Shown here: in pieces, positions 23,654 to 32,548 of the stretch | Layout of the letters: each line of letters opens with the position of its first letter | Position numbering within the stretch: position 1 is the first letter of the stretch | Source: Caballeronia sp. dw_19 | Lineage (GTDB): Bacteria; Pseudomonadota; Gammaproteobacteria; Burkholderiales; Burkholderiaceae | Length of the DNA: 64,000 nt | Direction: 5' to 3' | Assembly: GCF_018449515.1 (NCBI RefSeq) | Contig: NZ_JAAVUQ010000003.1 | Location: 248,001-312,000 of the forward strand | Made by a program: the position numbers and the translations under genes | The notes under the pieces: model-generated | Database searches by the model: none | What the model was told of the DNA's origin: nothing | The model's input: the letters and a program-made list of their open reading frames with translations, nothing else

Positions 23654-24148
23654 ATGTCCAACTTTAAGAAATTTTTTGCCGCACTGGTCATCGCCCTGAC
23701 CGGTATTTCGTGCGCTCAAGCAAGCGAGTTCGCGGGCCCCTACGCCGGCGTCAAGGTGGGTGAGAACTGGTCTGACGCGTCCGGCGTCGTCAATGTCAAG
23801 TCCCATGCCACCACTTTCCCCGGCCTGACCGCGGGTTACGGATTCGATGTAAAGCAGTTCGTGATCGGCGCGGAAGTATTCGGGGACTTTCATCACGGTT
23901 CAACCACCTATAAGGATGCTGGTATAGATCTCAAGGCCGGAATGCCATTCAACACGATCATGCCCTACGCGCGTTTAGGCATGACGGGAACCTGGCCTAA
24001 TGCGCGCCTTCATGGCGGCTTGGGCGTTGAATATAAGTTCATGAAAAAAGTTAGCGTCGCAGCAGAATGGACCGCTGATTCAAATAGTCATGACGGAACC
24101 AAACGTAGTAATAACAGCGTCACAGTCGGAGTTCACTACTACTTCTGA
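23654..24148 (+). CDS. Small outer-membrane beta-barrel protein (OmpA-like/opacity fold)
   Basis: A 164-residue precursor with signal peptide (KKFFAALVIALTGISCAQAS, cleavage near AQA-SEFAG). The mature part has alternating amphipathic strands (GPYAGVKVGENW, FPGLTAGYGFDV, PYARLGMTGTW, HGGLGVEYKF, VAAEWTADSN) and ends VTVGVHYYF, with the terminal aromatic residue used by BamA for insertion. This fits an eight-strand barrel of the OmpA/OmpX/Opa type. Function is unknown; roles in adhesion or stress are only possible by analogy. Codon use and flanks are more AT-rich than neighbours, so acquisition by transfer is possible. No clear Shine-Dalgarno sequence precedes the ATG. Confidence 0.8.
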   Translation: MSNFKKFFAALVIALTGISCAQASEFAGPYAGVKVGENWSDASGVVNVKSHATTFPGLTAGYGFDVKQFVIGAEVFGDFHHGSTTYKDAGIDLKAGMPFNTIMPYARLGMTGTWPNARLHGGLGVEYKFMKKVSVAAEWTADSNSHDGTKRSNNSVTVGVHYYF

Positions 24149-24180
24149 TTGGTTTCAGTAATTTCTTGCGTCGGTATTAA

Positions 24181-24216
24181 AAAATCCCCGGTGAATTATT
24201 ATTCGCCGGGGATTTT
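24181..24216. terminator. Bidirectional terminator between convergent genes
   Basis: AAAATCCCCGG (24181-24191) and CCGGGGATTTT (24206-24216), with TGAA/TTCG inner bases, form a stem with A/T tails on both sides, between the convergent barrel and lipoprotein genes. Confidence 0.85.
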
Positions 24217-24238
24217 ATTTGACCGATGCCAATTGAAT

Positions 24239-24589
24239 TCAGGTCGTGCAGCGCGCTATATCGAAGCGCATTTCAGGCTCGGGCAACCCGCCATAATCTT
24301 CTGAAGATTTTTGCACCTTCACCGTCGACCCATATTGTGACGGCGTGAGCGTAACCAGCCACGCGTTCGGTCCAACCAGCAGTTCCGAGGCGCTACCCAG
24401 CTTCGATGTTGACACCGAAGGCAGCTTGTCCTCCAAACAATTCAGGACATCACGGGGCTGGCGATGCGACGACACAAAGATCATCGGACTCGAAGCGCGA
24501 AGTTCAGGGACGCTCGCGGAACTGCACGCAGCAAGCGCAAGCACGGATGCAAACAAGGACGTGAACGGGACAACTCGGCGTGAGAGCAT
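24239..24589 (-). CDS. Putative lipoprotein of unknown function
   Basis: A 116-residue protein starting MLSRRVVPFTSLFASVLA with a lipobox LAAC (cleavage before Cys about 22, then SSAS), indicating lipid anchoring; the +2 Ser fits an outer-membrane destination. The mature part has two more Cys (VLNCLED and ARC near the end). ATG 24589 is preferred because it places the signal peptide correctly; the frame extends to 24637 with another hydrophobic stretch. No named domain recognised; similar small lipoproteins are scattered in Burkholderia genomes. Confidence 0.7.
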   Translation of the reverse strand: MLSRRVVPFTSLFASVLALAACSSASVPELRASSPMIFVSSHRQPRDVLNCLEDKLPSVSTSKLGSASELLVGPNAWLVTLTPSQYGSTVKVQKSSEDYGGLPEPEMRFDIARCTT

Positions 24590-24885
24590 AAGCAATGGCG
24601 TCAGTAGAAACAAGGCAGCAAATAAGACAACAAACAAGGCAACATCAGAACAGCAACAGGCCGCAAATCAGGGGCAGAAACAACCCGCTCAACCCGCGCC
24701 AGGCAAACTGAATCAAGCTGGATCAAAGCCTAAGGCATGAGGTCGCGCGGCCGCAAGGCAATCGAACGCGCCATTGAAAAAAGAGCGAAAAAAGAGCGGG
24801 AAAGCGCGCGATGCTATCATCGCCGGCATCCTGAATTAATGCGTCAGCGAACCATTCATATCGCGCGCCGACACACCAACGCTCC

Positions 24886-25668
24886 ATGGCTATTACACTC
24901 AAGTCGCCTGCCGACATAGAAAAACTGCGTATTTCCGGGCGCTTGGCCGCAGAAGTCCTCGCGATGATCGGCGAGCATGTGCAGCCAGGGATCACCACGG
25001 AAGAGCTGGATACGATCTGCAACCGGTTCATTGTCGAAGAACTGAAGGCGATTCCGGCAAACGTGGGTTACATGGGTTTTACCAAGACCATTTGCACGTC
25101 GGTGAATCACGTGGTCTGTCACGGTGTTCCCGGCCCGCGGGCGCTGAAGGATGGCGACATCATCAACATCGACGTCGCGATCATCAAGGACGGGTATTTC
25201 GGCGATACCAGCCGCATGTATTACGCGGGTACGCCGAGCCGCGAGGCGAAACGGCTGTGCGACACGACGTATGAAGCAATGGTCGCCGGCATTCGGACGG
25301 TGCGTCCGGGCGCGACACTGGGCGACGTCGGTTATGCGATTCAGACGGTGTCTAACCGCGAAGGGTATTCGATCGTGCGCGAGTATTGCGGACACGGCAT
25401 TGGCCGCGTGTATCACGAGGATCCGCAAGTGCTGCATTACGGACAGCCGGGAGCCGGATTGCGTTTGAAGCCCGGGCTGGTTTTCACGATCGAGCCAATG
25501 ATTAATGCAGGCCGCGCCGCAACGCAGCAATCTCGCGATGGCTGGACTGTGACGACGAAGGACCGGTCGCTGTCGGCGCAATGGGAACACATGGTCGCGG
25601 TGACCGACGACGGCTTCGAATTGCTGACACCCTGGCCCGAAGGCACGGGCGAATACGCAGCACCCTGA
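24886..25668 (+). CDS. map: Methionine aminopeptidase, type I
   Basis: Removes the initiator Met from nascent proteins. The 260-residue enzyme has the five metal ligands of the pita-bread fold: D96 and D107 (NIDVAIIKDGYFGDTS), H170 (CGHGIGR), E203 (TIEPM) and E234 (QWEHM); H79 is the conserved substrate-contacting His. It starts MAITLKSPADIEKLRISGRL. It stands alone here, not beside rpsB, so the genome may carry another copy at the usual rpsB locus. Length and motifs are normal, with no truncation. Confidence 0.96.
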   Translation: MAITLKSPADIEKLRISGRLAAEVLAMIGEHVQPGITTEELDTICNRFIVEELKAIPANVGYMGFTKTICTSVNHVVCHGVPGPRALKDGDIINIDVAIIKDGYFGDTSRMYYAGTPSREAKRLCDTTYEAMVAGIRTVRPGATLGDVGYAIQTVSNREGYSIVREYCGHGIGRVYHEDPQVLHYGQPGAGLRLKPGLVFTIEPMINAGRAATQQSRDGWTVTTKDRSLSAQWEHMVAVTDDGFELLTPWPEGTGEYAAP

Positions 25669-25811
25669 TGCACGCTGAGGCACCATAAAGCACCATGGAC
25701 GAGCGGGATGGCAGGCCGGGAGACCCGCGGTGAGGGCACTTCGCGCATCGACTGAAATAATGATTTGACTCGTTCGCCTGTTCGGTTGAAGCTATTAAAT
25801 AGACCAAGCCG

Positions 25812-25850
25812 GCTTAAGAAAGCTTAAGAAGCTTGTGAAAGCTTGAGAGA
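25812..25850 (+). repeat. Four tandem 10-bp repeats upstream of GNAT gene
   Basis: Units GCTTAAGAAA, GCTTAAGAA(A), GCTTGTGAAA and GCTTGAGAGA follow each other at an exact 10-bp period, so AAGCTT recurs at 25820, 25830 and 25840. The array ends 12 bp before the GNAT start codon. Confidence 0.7.
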
Positions 25851-25861
25851 AAAACACCCGC

Positions 25862-26389
25862 ATGAGTCCTTCACTAACTGTTCGCAGGATCGCCGCGCAT
25901 CAAGGTGCAGTCCTGCGCGAGCTTCGCACGGCCTCATTGCGCGAGGCGCCTTACGCGTTCGGTGAGACGCTGGAGGAGGCCTTGTCCGCCGACGTCGCGA
26001 GCTTCGACGAAACGGCCGACCGCCACGCGAATTCACCCGCCACCGCGTCCTTTATCCTGTACACCGAAGGTCATCCGGCGGGTTTGGTCGGTGCGTTTAT
26101 CGATGAAGCGCCTGCGCCGCGCGCGTTCGTCTACGCGTTGTGGGTGGCGCCGGCCGTGCGGCATCTGCGCGGTGGCGAGCTGCTCGTGAATGCCGCCACG
26201 CAATGGCTCGCGGAGCGGCGGGTGCATGACGTCTTTGCCTGGGTCACCGACGAAAACCGCAACGCCATGCGTTTTTACGAGCGCCTGGGCTTTGGTCCTA
26301 CCGGTGAACGTCGCCGGATTCCAGCGCATCCCGAGGAATATGAAACGCTGCTCGTGCGCCGCGTGAGCGATTCCCGTGACGTGACCTGA
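25862..26389 (+). CDS. GNAT-family N-acetyltransferase
   Basis: A 175-residue protein with the GNAT fold: strand 4 (RAFVYALWVAPAVR), the acetyl-CoA loop region RGGELLVNAATQWLAER (less canonical than Q/RxxGxG/A), and the terminal DENRNAMRFYERLGF motif at about 132-146, diagnostic of the family. The substrate is unknown; amino-acid or protein N-termini and small amines are all possible. It lies between map and minC without obvious operon links. GAGAG of the upstream 10-bp repeat array may act as its ribosome site. Confidence 0.85.
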   Translation: MSPSLTVRRIAAHQGAVLRELRTASLREAPYAFGETLEEALSADVASFDETADRHANSPATASFILYTEGHPAGLVGAFIDEAPAPRAFVYALWVAPAVRHLRGGELLVNAATQWLAERRVHDVFAWVTDENRNAMRFYERLGFGPTGERRRIPAHPEEYETLLVRRVSDSRDVT

Positions 26390-26604
26390 GCGCATGACCT
26401 GAACATCTGATCCGCCAGCGTTCGTCGCGGCTGGATTGGCCACGGCTCGCGTGGCTTGTCCGTCGTGGCTCATCTCGCCGTCCCGGTCTCACTTCTGTCA
26501 CTTCTCTCGCTTCATACCATGCTGCCCGCGCTCGGGCGGCAATCTGAAATATTCCGTTTGCTTGCGTCACGCCTGTAAAATACGCAAAATTTTTGGCTTT
26601 ACCT

Positions 26605-27360
26605 ATGTCGCTCAAAAAAACGCCCTTTTTCGAATTGCGCAGCGGCTCTGTCGACACGCTTCTGTTTGTCGTCAAGACTACCGACCTCGACGCGCTGCGA
26701 ACGGAACTCACGCGGCGCTTCGAAGCGACTCCCGAGTTTTTCGCGAACGATACGGTCGCCATCGACGTGCGCCGCCTGGCTGCCGGCGAACGTATATCGA
26801 TCAGCGAACTCGCGGCGTTGCTCGACAGCGTACGCATGCGCCCGATCGGCGTAGTTGCATCGGGGGACCAGGCATGGGCGTCCGAAGGCGCGCTGCCGTT
26901 GCTTGAAGCGCGCGACCGGCGTGGCGCGCCGAAGCCGTCGGTGGACGCGGGCGTCGAGAATACCGAGGCCGCCGCCGTGATCGAAGCGGCCGTGGCGCAA
27001 ACGCCTGCGCCCAGCGCGCCGGTGCCGAAGACGACCATCATCGACCGGCCGTTGCGTTCGGGCCAGCAGGTTTATGCGAAGGGCGACCTGGTCGTGCTCG
27101 GGCTCGTGAGCTACGGCGCGGAAGTGATCGCGGAAGGCAACATTCATATCTATGCGCCGTTGCGCGGCCGGGCGCTCGCGGGCGTGCACGGCAACCTCGA
27201 CGCGCGCATTTTCTGCACGTGTCTGGAGCCGGAACTGATCTCTATCGCCGGCATCTACAGAACGATGGAAACACCGCTCGGCCCCGATGTCCTGGGCAAG
27301 CCGGTGCAGATCTGGCTCGACGAAGAAAAACTGATGATCGAACCGCTGCGGCTGACCTGA
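26605..27360 (+). CDS. minC: Septum site-determining protein MinC
   Basis: Inhibitor of FtsZ ring assembly away from mid-cell. The 251-residue protein has the N-terminal FtsZ-antagonist domain ([20 protein letters not shown]), an Ala/Pro linker at about 100-145, and the C-terminal beta-helix that binds MinD ([20 protein letters not shown], then [10 protein letters not shown]). First gene of minCDE; minD starts about 100 bp downstream. ATG 26605 is used; the frame could open at a TTG 12 bp earlier. Confidence 0.95.
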   Translation: MSLKKTPFFELRSGSVDTLLFVVKTTDLDALRTELTRRFEATPEFFANDTVAIDVRRLAAGERISISELAALLDSVRMRPIGVVASGDQAWASEGALPLLEARDRRGAPKPSVDAGVENTEAAAVIEAAVAQTPAPSAPVPKTTIIDRPLRSGQQVYAKGDLVVLGLVSYGAEVIAEGNIHIYAPLRGRALAGVHGNLDARIFCTCLEPELISIAGIYRTMETPLGPDVLGKPVQIWLDEEKLMIEPLRLT

Positions 27361-27457
27361 GAGGCCTGAGACGAATCAGCCAGGCGCGCCTGATGGGGAC
27401 GGCGCGCTTTTCGGACAGGACGCGAGCGGATTTAATTGACGAACACAAGGTACAGGA

Positions 27458-28273
27458 ATGGCAAAAATCATTGTGGTGACTTCGGGCAAGGGCGGCGTCG
27501 GCAAGACGACCACCAGCGCGAGCTTCGCATCGGCCCTCGCGTTGCGCGGGCATAAAACGGCTGTTATCGACTTCGATGTCGGCCTGCGCAATCTCGATCT
27601 CATCATGGGCTGCGAACGCCGCGTGGTGTACGACCTCATCAACGTGATCCAGGGCGAAGCGAACCTCAACCAGGCGCTGATCAAGGACAAGAAGTGCGAG
27701 AACTTGTACATCCTGCCGGCCTCGCAGACCCGCGATAAAGACGCGCTGACGCAAGACGGCGTCGAGAAAATCATCAACGACCTGATCGCGATGGACTTCG
27801 AATACATTGTCTGCGACTCGCCGGCGGGGATTGAATCGGGCGCGTTGCTCGCCATGCATTTCGCCGATGAAGCGTTGATCGTGACGAACCCGGAAGTGTC
27901 GTCCGTACGTGACTCGGACCGCATTCTCGGGATTCTTTCGTCGAAGACAAAGCGCGCGATTGAAGGGAAAGAGCCGATCAAGGAGCATCTGCTGATCACG
28001 CGCTACAACCCGAAGCGCGTGAGCGAAGGCGAGATGCTGTCGCTGACCGACATCCAGGAAATCCTGCGGATCGAACTGATCGGCGTGATTCCAGAATCGG
28101 AAGCCGTGCTGCATGCATCGAATCAGGGTCTGCCGGCCGTGCACCTCGATGGCACTGACGTAGCTGAAGCCTACAAGGACATCGTTTCGCGCTTTCTCGG
28201 CGAAGAAAAGTCCCTGCGCTTCACCGACTATCAGAAGCCAGGTCTGTTGCAACGTATCTTCGGCAACAAGTAA
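27458..28273 (+). CDS. minD: Septum site-determining ATPase MinD
   Basis: Membrane-cycling ParA/MinD ATPase that recruits MinC and oscillates with MinE. The 271-residue protein has the deviant Walker A GKGGVGKTTTS at 10-20, VIDFDVGLRNLD, Walker B ICDSPAGIESGA, and the C-terminal membrane-targeting amphipathic helix GLLQRIFGNK. Ribosome site ACAGGA lies 3-8 nt before the ATG. Length matches E. coli MinD (270). Confidence 0.98.
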   Translation: MAKIIVVTSGKGGVGKTTTSASFASALALRGHKTAVIDFDVGLRNLDLIMGCERRVVYDLINVIQGEANLNQALIKDKKCENLYILPASQTRDKDALTQDGVEKIINDLIAMDFEYIVCDSPAGIESGALLAMHFADEALIVTNPEVSSVRDSDRILGILSSKTKRAIEGKEPIKEHLLITRYNPKRVSEGEMLSLTDIQEILRIELIGVIPESEAVLHASNQGLPAVHLDGTDVAEAYKDIVSRFLGEEKSLRFTDYQKPGLLQRIFGNK

Positions 28274-28282
28274 GGGGACGCA

Positions 28283-28537
28283 ATGTCGATTCTTTCGTTT
28301 TTGCTGGGCGAGAAAAAGAAGTCCGCTTCGGTCGCGAAGGAACGCTTGCAGTTGATCATCGCGCACGAGCGAGCGGGCGGACACGCGCCCGCCGATTATC
28401 TGCCGGCGTTGCAACGAGAACTCGTTGCCGTGATTTCCAAGTACGTGAAGATTTCGAGCGACGATATCCGGGTAAGCCTCGAACGTCAGGACGATCTCGA
28501 AGTACTCGAAGTGAAGATCGAGATTCCATCGGTTTGA
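28283..28537 (+). CDS. minE: Cell division topological specificity factor MinE
   Basis: An 84-residue protein that stimulates MinD ATPase and releases it from the membrane. The N-terminal membrane-binding segment ([15 protein letters not shown]), the MinD-contact helix ([12 protein letters not shown]) and the C-terminal dimerisation part ([19 protein letters not shown]) are all present. It begins 9 bp after minD with GGGG as a ribosome site. Confidence 0.97.
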   Translation: MSILSFLLGEKKKSASVAKERLQLIIAHERAGGHAPADYLPALQRELVAVISKYVKISSDDIRVSLERQDDLEVLEVKIEIPSV

Positions 28538-28592
28538 AGATGGATGACGGTTTGAACCAGCGCTGAAAATATTTCCTTGGCGTGCAGCATCC

Positions 28593-28622
28593 AAAGGCCG
28601 AAATCACTTGATTTCGGCCTTT
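28593..28622 (+). terminator. minCDE terminator
   Basis: AAAGGCCGAAATC and GATTTCGGCCTTT make a 13-bp stem with loop ACTT, ending in TTTT, 56 bp after minE. Confidence 0.88.
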
Positions 28623-28782
28623 TCACAAGTGCGCCTGCACCTTCAAGTCGCATAAGCGACTTACATCAATATTCCGTTGCAGTTTAGCCATCGTCGTTAC
28701 ACGGGCGCTGTCGGCTAAACCGTGGCCTCGCGCATTGAGTGTGTATCGCCGATACAAGGCGACCAACTCAAAGAGGCCGATC

Positions 28783-29088
28783 ATGAAAATACGTTTGTTC
28801 ATTGCCCAGGCGGCTATTGTTCTGGCCGGCGTCGCGGCGGTCGCTGGAAGTGCGTCGGCTGAAGTGATTATCGTGGCGCCGAATGCGCCGCCGCCCGTGC
28901 GTGTGGAATCCATTCCGCCGGCGCGGGTGGGTTATGTGTGGGACAACGGCCACTGGCGTTGGGAACACGGCCAGTACGTGTGGAATCCGGGGCATTGGCA
29001 AGTCGAGCGCGTGGGGTACCACTGGGTGCCGGGACACTGGGTCGCACGCGGCGGTGCATGGCGCTGGATGCCCGGACACTGGGCCTGA
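28783..29088 (+). CDS. YXWGXW-repeat small secreted protein
   Basis: A 101-residue precursor with signal peptide (MKIRLFIAQAAIVLAGVAA, cleavage after ASA-EVI). The mature half consists of repeats rich in Trp, His, Gly and Pro: NGHWRWEHGQYVWNPGHWQ, GYHWVPGHWV and WRWMPGHWA. This matches the YXWGXW/BcpO-related family of short periplasmic or surface proteins of unknown function. ATG 28783 has AGAGG 6 nt upstream; an upstream in-frame start at 28735 lacks this. The small lipoprotein gene follows by 81 bp, so they may be cotranscribed. Confidence 0.82.
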   Translation: MKIRLFIAQAAIVLAGVAAVAGSASAEVIIVAPNAPPPVRVESIPPARVGYVWDNGHWRWEHGQYVWNPGHWQVERVGYHWVPGHWVARGGAWRWMPGHWA

Positions 29089-29169
29089 CGCCCTCCGATA
29101 CCTCGTTAGCCGCACGGGCGGCCTGTTAAGCGCCGCCCAAATCCGATGAACCCGTTACCGGAGTTCCAC

Positions 29170-29283
29170 ATGAAAACCAAACTGTTGATTATCGGCTTGC
29201 TCGCGACCTTGCTGGGTGGCTGTATTGTCGTACCGGCGCATCCGTATGCTTATCATCCGGTGCCACGCATCTACGTTTATTAA
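29170..29283 (+). CDS. Very small lipoprotein (37 residues)
   Basis: ATG at 29170 opens a 37-codon frame, preceded by CCGGAG 6 nt upstream. It encodes a signal peptide MKTKLLIIGLLATLLGG with lipobox LGGC (Cys18), then a short His/Pro/Tyr-rich tail IVVPAHPYAYHPVPRIYVY is 19 residues. The signature and ribosome site argue for a real gene despite its size. Function unknown; it is probably an outer-membrane lipopeptide linked to the adjacent YXWGXW protein, and similar tiny 'HPVP'-tailed lipoproteins are common in Burkholderia. Confidence 0.7.
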   Translation: MKTKLLIIGLLATLLGGCIVVPAHPYAYHPVPRIYVY

Positions 29284-29296
29284 GTTTGCCCGAGCG

Positions 29297-30667
29297 CTAT
29301 TTGGTGACTGGCTCTTCGTTCTCGACGGGCGTTTCAGGCACTTCGGGCGATGCCCGGGGCACGGGCAAAGGCAGTGGGGTCATGTAGCGCTGAGCCAACG
29401 CTTCGTAAAGCGGCGGTGAGAAGAAGCGCGACACCCGGCTCGCAATCAGGGCCGTTGCCATGAGCGAAATCACCAGCGCATGGCCGTTGATCATCTCCAT
29501 CACGATCACGAACGACATGATCGGCGATTGCGTGACGGCCGCCAGATAACCGACCATGCCGAGCGCAATCAGCATCGACAGTTGCATATGGCTGAAGACC
29601 ATATGCAGCACGTTGCCGAAGCCGGCACCAATCGATAACGACGGCGCGAAGATGCCGCCCGGAATGCCGGGCAGATACGAGCCGATCATCGAGACCATCT
29701 TGAGCAGCGGATACAGCGGCGAAAGCTGCTCGTGGCCTTCCAGCAGGCCGCGCGCCTCGGCGTAACCGCTGCCGAAGGTCGTGCCGCCCGACACGAGCCC
29801 GACCACGGCGATAATCAGCCCGCAGAGCGTGGCGAACACAACCGGGCGGGTCGCGTGCATCTCGCGCAGACGTGCTGGAATCCATTTGGACGTATTGAGC
29901 AGCAACCAGCAAAACAGGCCGCCCGCGATGCCAGTCACGACGGCCGTGAGTACCACGGCGACCGCCAGCAGGTTGGGGAAATTCGCGCTGACGTCGATGG
30001 TGCCGAAATAGGTGTAATTGCCGTTCAGGCCGAGCGCGACGATACCCGCGAGGATGATGCCCGTGATCAGCACGCCGCTCGTGCGCGCTTCGAAGCTGCG
30101 CGTCAGTTCTTCGATCGCGAACACAATGCCGGCAAGCGGTGTGTTGAACGCCGCCGATAACCCCGCCGCCGCGCCCGCCAGCACGAGTTGCCGTTCAATG
30201 CGAGCGTTCGAGCGCGGAAACAGTCGCCGCAGGTTGTACATCAACGCCGCACCGACCTGCACCGTCGGACCTTCGCGGCCGATGGTGAAGCCTCCCAGGA
30301 TTGCGATAAACGAGATCCCCATCTTGGCGATCAGGATGGCCGGCGACAGCAGCCGCGTCCCCAGTCCCGGTGGACTATGCAATACGGCGATGACCTGTGG
30401 AATGCCGCTGCCTTCCGAGCCGCGAAAGAACTTCCGCGTGAGCCAGACGGATAACGCGGCCACCGCCGGCGTGAGAATCAGCGGCAACCAGACATGGTCG
30501 TGCTGAACGGTACGAAACGCGTTATAGCCCCAGTCGATGAGCTTCGCGTACAGCACCGCGACGAGCCCGACCGCAATCGCGCCAACCCAGAAAATGCCAT
30601 AGCGATACCAGAGGCTGCGTGCGCGCCGAAGAGTAAATCGGGGCAGAGAGCGTAACGCGCGAATCAT
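29297..30667 (-). CDS. clcA: ClC-family chloride channel or H+/Cl- antiporter
   Basis: A 456-residue membrane protein with the ClC ion-path motifs: GSGIPQV (86-92), GREGPTVQ (130-137) and GIPGGIFAPSL near residue 330. The gating Glu of GREGP is present, as required for anion transport. No C-terminal CBS domains, as in bacterial ClcA. It may serve acid resistance or simple chloride conductance; the proton Glu was not verified. The gene is convergent with the small lipoprotein, 13 bp apart, with no terminator between. Confidence 0.92.
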   Translation of the reverse strand: MIRALRSLPRFTLRRARSLWYRYGIFWVGAIAVGLVAVLYAKLIDWGYNAFRTVQHDHVWLPLILTPAVAALSVWLTRKFFRGSEGSGIPQVIAVLHSPPGLGTRLLSPAILIAKMGISFIAILGGFTIGREGPTVQVGAALMYNLRRLFPRSNARIERQLVLAGAAAGLSAAFNTPLAGIVFAIEELTRSFEARTSGVLITGIILAGIVALGLNGNYTYFGTIDVSANFPNLLAVAVVLTAVVTGIAGGLFCWLLLNTSKWIPARLREMHATRPVVFATLCGLIIAVVGLVSGGTTFGSGYAEARGLLEGHEQLSPLYPLLKMVSMIGSYLPGIPGGIFAPSLSIGAGFGNVLHMVFSHMQLSMLIALGMVGYLAAVTQSPIMSFVIVMEMINGHALVISLMATALIASRVSRFFSPPLYEALAQRYMTPLPLPVPRASPEVPETPVENEEPVTK

Positions 30668-30975
30668 ATGCAGTGAGCCATGCGACCGGCTGTCGGCAAA
30701 GCGGTGATTATACCGATCTGTCTCAATAATCCAGCCGATTGGTGCCCGATAACGTACTTGCGAAAGTACTTGCGAAAAGAAAACGGGGCGCAGCTATGAG
30801 CCGGCGCCCCAAAACACTCTCGTCGGGGTGGCGAGAGCGGAGAGAGGAATGTAATGAATAAGTAATGTATTATTCGGGCTTTTGAATGGCACGCAAACGT
30901 TTCAACGATGACCCAGGGCGATTGAAAGTTTTATCGATTACTGTATTAGACGGGACGTGGAGTGCTTACTGAAGA
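30668..30975. other. Intergenic region
   Basis: Holds one hairpin (30785-30810) and AT-rich sequence, including TATTATTC-like stretches near 30870 and TACTGTATTAG near 30940. No gene seen. Confidence 0.4.
30785..30810 (-). terminator. Minus-strand terminator
   Basis: GGGGCGC (30785-30791) pairs with GCGCCCC (30804-30810); on the minus strand it is followed by GTTTTCTTTT. It would end transcripts of the 59-residue gene upstream. Confidence 0.6.
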
Positions 30976-31155
30976 TCAGGTGGTCATTACTTCGAAAGCG
31001 ACTACGGCGGCAATGGCGCCGGCATTTGCAATCAGCGCCTGCAACACGATTCCGCGCCAGCTCGTCGTCCGGAAACGCACGGCCAGCATGAGTGCGGTGA
31101 ATAGCGCAATAGCGATTATCGCGACAACATCAGCACTTTGAAGATGAATGCGCAT
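30976..31155 (-). CDS. Small membrane protein (59 residues)
   Basis: Starts MRIHLQSADVVAIIAIALFT and has two hydrophobic helices (about 8-25 and 38-55) joined by an RFRTTSWRG loop, so it is probably a hairpin in the inner membrane. GAGG lies 8 nt before ATG 31155. The frame stays open upstream to 31428, but that part is not protein-like. No family known; a terminator follows. Confidence 0.55.
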   Translation of the reverse strand: MRIHLQSADVVAIIAIALFTALMLAVRFRTTSWRGIVLQALIANAGAIAAVVAFEVMTT

Positions 31156-31350
31156 GACGCTGGCCTCACGAATGTTCAGTCTGAGTTGAGTATAGACAGG
31201 ACGTGCCGGTACGCAAGTTGCACAAAAATAAGCGAAGGCCCGGTCGTTGCATTTATCCAATGATCTGATGGGAATTTTCCGGGCGCTGTCCGTACTAACC
31301 CGAATTGGTGTTTTCCCGTGCAGGGCGAGCCTTATCCACGGAGCTGCTTT

Positions 31351-32484
31351 ATGAATCCCCCAAATCGCCGTTCTCTTGAAGTGGATTTCTTCAGGGGAGT
31401 CGTGCTGCTGGTGATTGCCGTCGATCACATCTCGGGAAGCGTCTTATCCACATTTACACTCCATAGCTACGCGTTCTGCGATTCCGCAGAGGTTTTCGTG
31501 TTCCTGGGCGGATATGCATCGGCAGCCGCTTATACAACGCTGGCCGCGAACCGGAGTCACGGGGCCGCCTGCCGCCGCTTCCTGAAGCGCAGTTGGGAGA
31601 TTTATCGCGCGTACCTCTTCACGGCTGTGATGATGCTGTTCGGCGGCGCGCTGCTCATGTGGCTGCGCATCGATACCCCCATGCTCCAGATCACCGAATG
31701 GCCGTCGTTCCTGGCCCGGCCGCTGGGGCTGACGTTTGATATCGCTACGTTGCGGCACCAGCCGTATTTATCGGCTGTATTGCCTATGTATGCCATGTTC
31801 GCGCTCGTCGTGCCATTCGTGGTGCCGTTGGCCGAACGTAAGCCAGTTGTCGTGCTGTTTGGCAGTCTCGGCGTATGGCTTTTTGCGTCATCGCTTGCGC
31901 AATGGCTACCGTCGGCTTACGCGGAAGGGTGGTCCTTCAACCCGTTCGCGTGGCAACTGATGTTCGCGCTCGGTATCCTGGCGCGCGTTCAGCCGATCCC
32001 CGCCGAATTCCACGATTCGAAAACCGCGCGCTGGATGACCCGTGCGGCCGTTGTCGTGTTCCTGACGTTTGCGTTCGCGAAGCTGTTCCTGGAGACGCAG
32101 GCGCCTCCGGGATATATGAAGCAGAACCTGGCGAGCTTGCGCATAGTGAGTTTTGTCGTCATCGCGTGGCTGTTCGCTCAGGCGGTGCACGCCGGATGGA
32201 TCAAGGCGCTGGCGAAGAGCTTGCCGAGTGTGGTGAACATCGGCAAGCAGGGGCTGGTGTGTTTTATCGCGGGCGCGTGCATGTCGCTGGTCATCGACAC
32301 GGCCTTGCGGCTCGTGTCGCTTGGACAATACCAGTGGATCGCGGGGCTGACCGGTGACGCCATCGCGATCGGCAGCCTGATCTGGCTTGCGGCCCTCTGG
32401 CGCGACCGTAAGGAGGCGCAGCGGGCGCGGCTGCCGAAACGTCCGCCGGTTCCGGCGCACGCCTCGAACCGGCGTGACAGATGA
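31351..32484 (+). CDS. opgC: OpgC-family membrane acyltransferase
   Basis: A 377-residue inner-membrane protein with about 10 helices. It begins RSLEVDFFRGVVLLVIAVDH, the OpgC signature with the catalytic-site FRG and DH pair, followed by FCDSAEVFVFLGGY. OpgC transfers succinyl groups to periplasmic glucans; related proteins acylate other polysaccharides. Neighbours do not include opgGH, so the acceptor is uncertain. ATG 31351 has GGAG 7 nt upstream. Confidence 0.87.
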   Translation: MNPPNRRSLEVDFFRGVVLLVIAVDHISGSVLSTFTLHSYAFCDSAEVFVFLGGYASAAAYTTLAANRSHGAACRRFLKRSWEIYRAYLFTAVMMLFGGALLMWLRIDTPMLQITEWPSFLARPLGLTFDIATLRHQPYLSAVLPMYAMFALVVPFVVPLAERKPVVVLFGSLGVWLFASSLAQWLPSAYAEGWSFNPFAWQLMFALGILARVQPIPAEFHDSKTARWMTRAAVVVFLTFAFAKLFLETQAPPGYMKQNLASLRIVSFVVIAWLFAQAVHAGWIKALAKSLPSVVNIGKQGLVCFIAGACMSLVIDTALRLVSLGQYQWIAGLTGDAIAIGSLIWLAALWRDRKEAQRARLPKRPPVPAHASNRRDR

Positions 32485-32504
32485 AAGAGGGGTCGTGAAC
32501 AAAC

Positions 32505-32540
32505 GCGTGCCGGCAAGTTCGTGAAACCTTGCCGGCACGC
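32505..32540. terminator. Terminator-like hairpin between convergent genes
   Basis: GCGTGCCGGCAAG and CTTGCCGGCACGC form a perfect 13-bp stem with a 10-nt loop between opgC and the MHS transporter gene. The U tract is poor (GTTTGTT on the minus side). Confidence 0.65.
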
Positions 32541-32548
32541 AAAACGCG

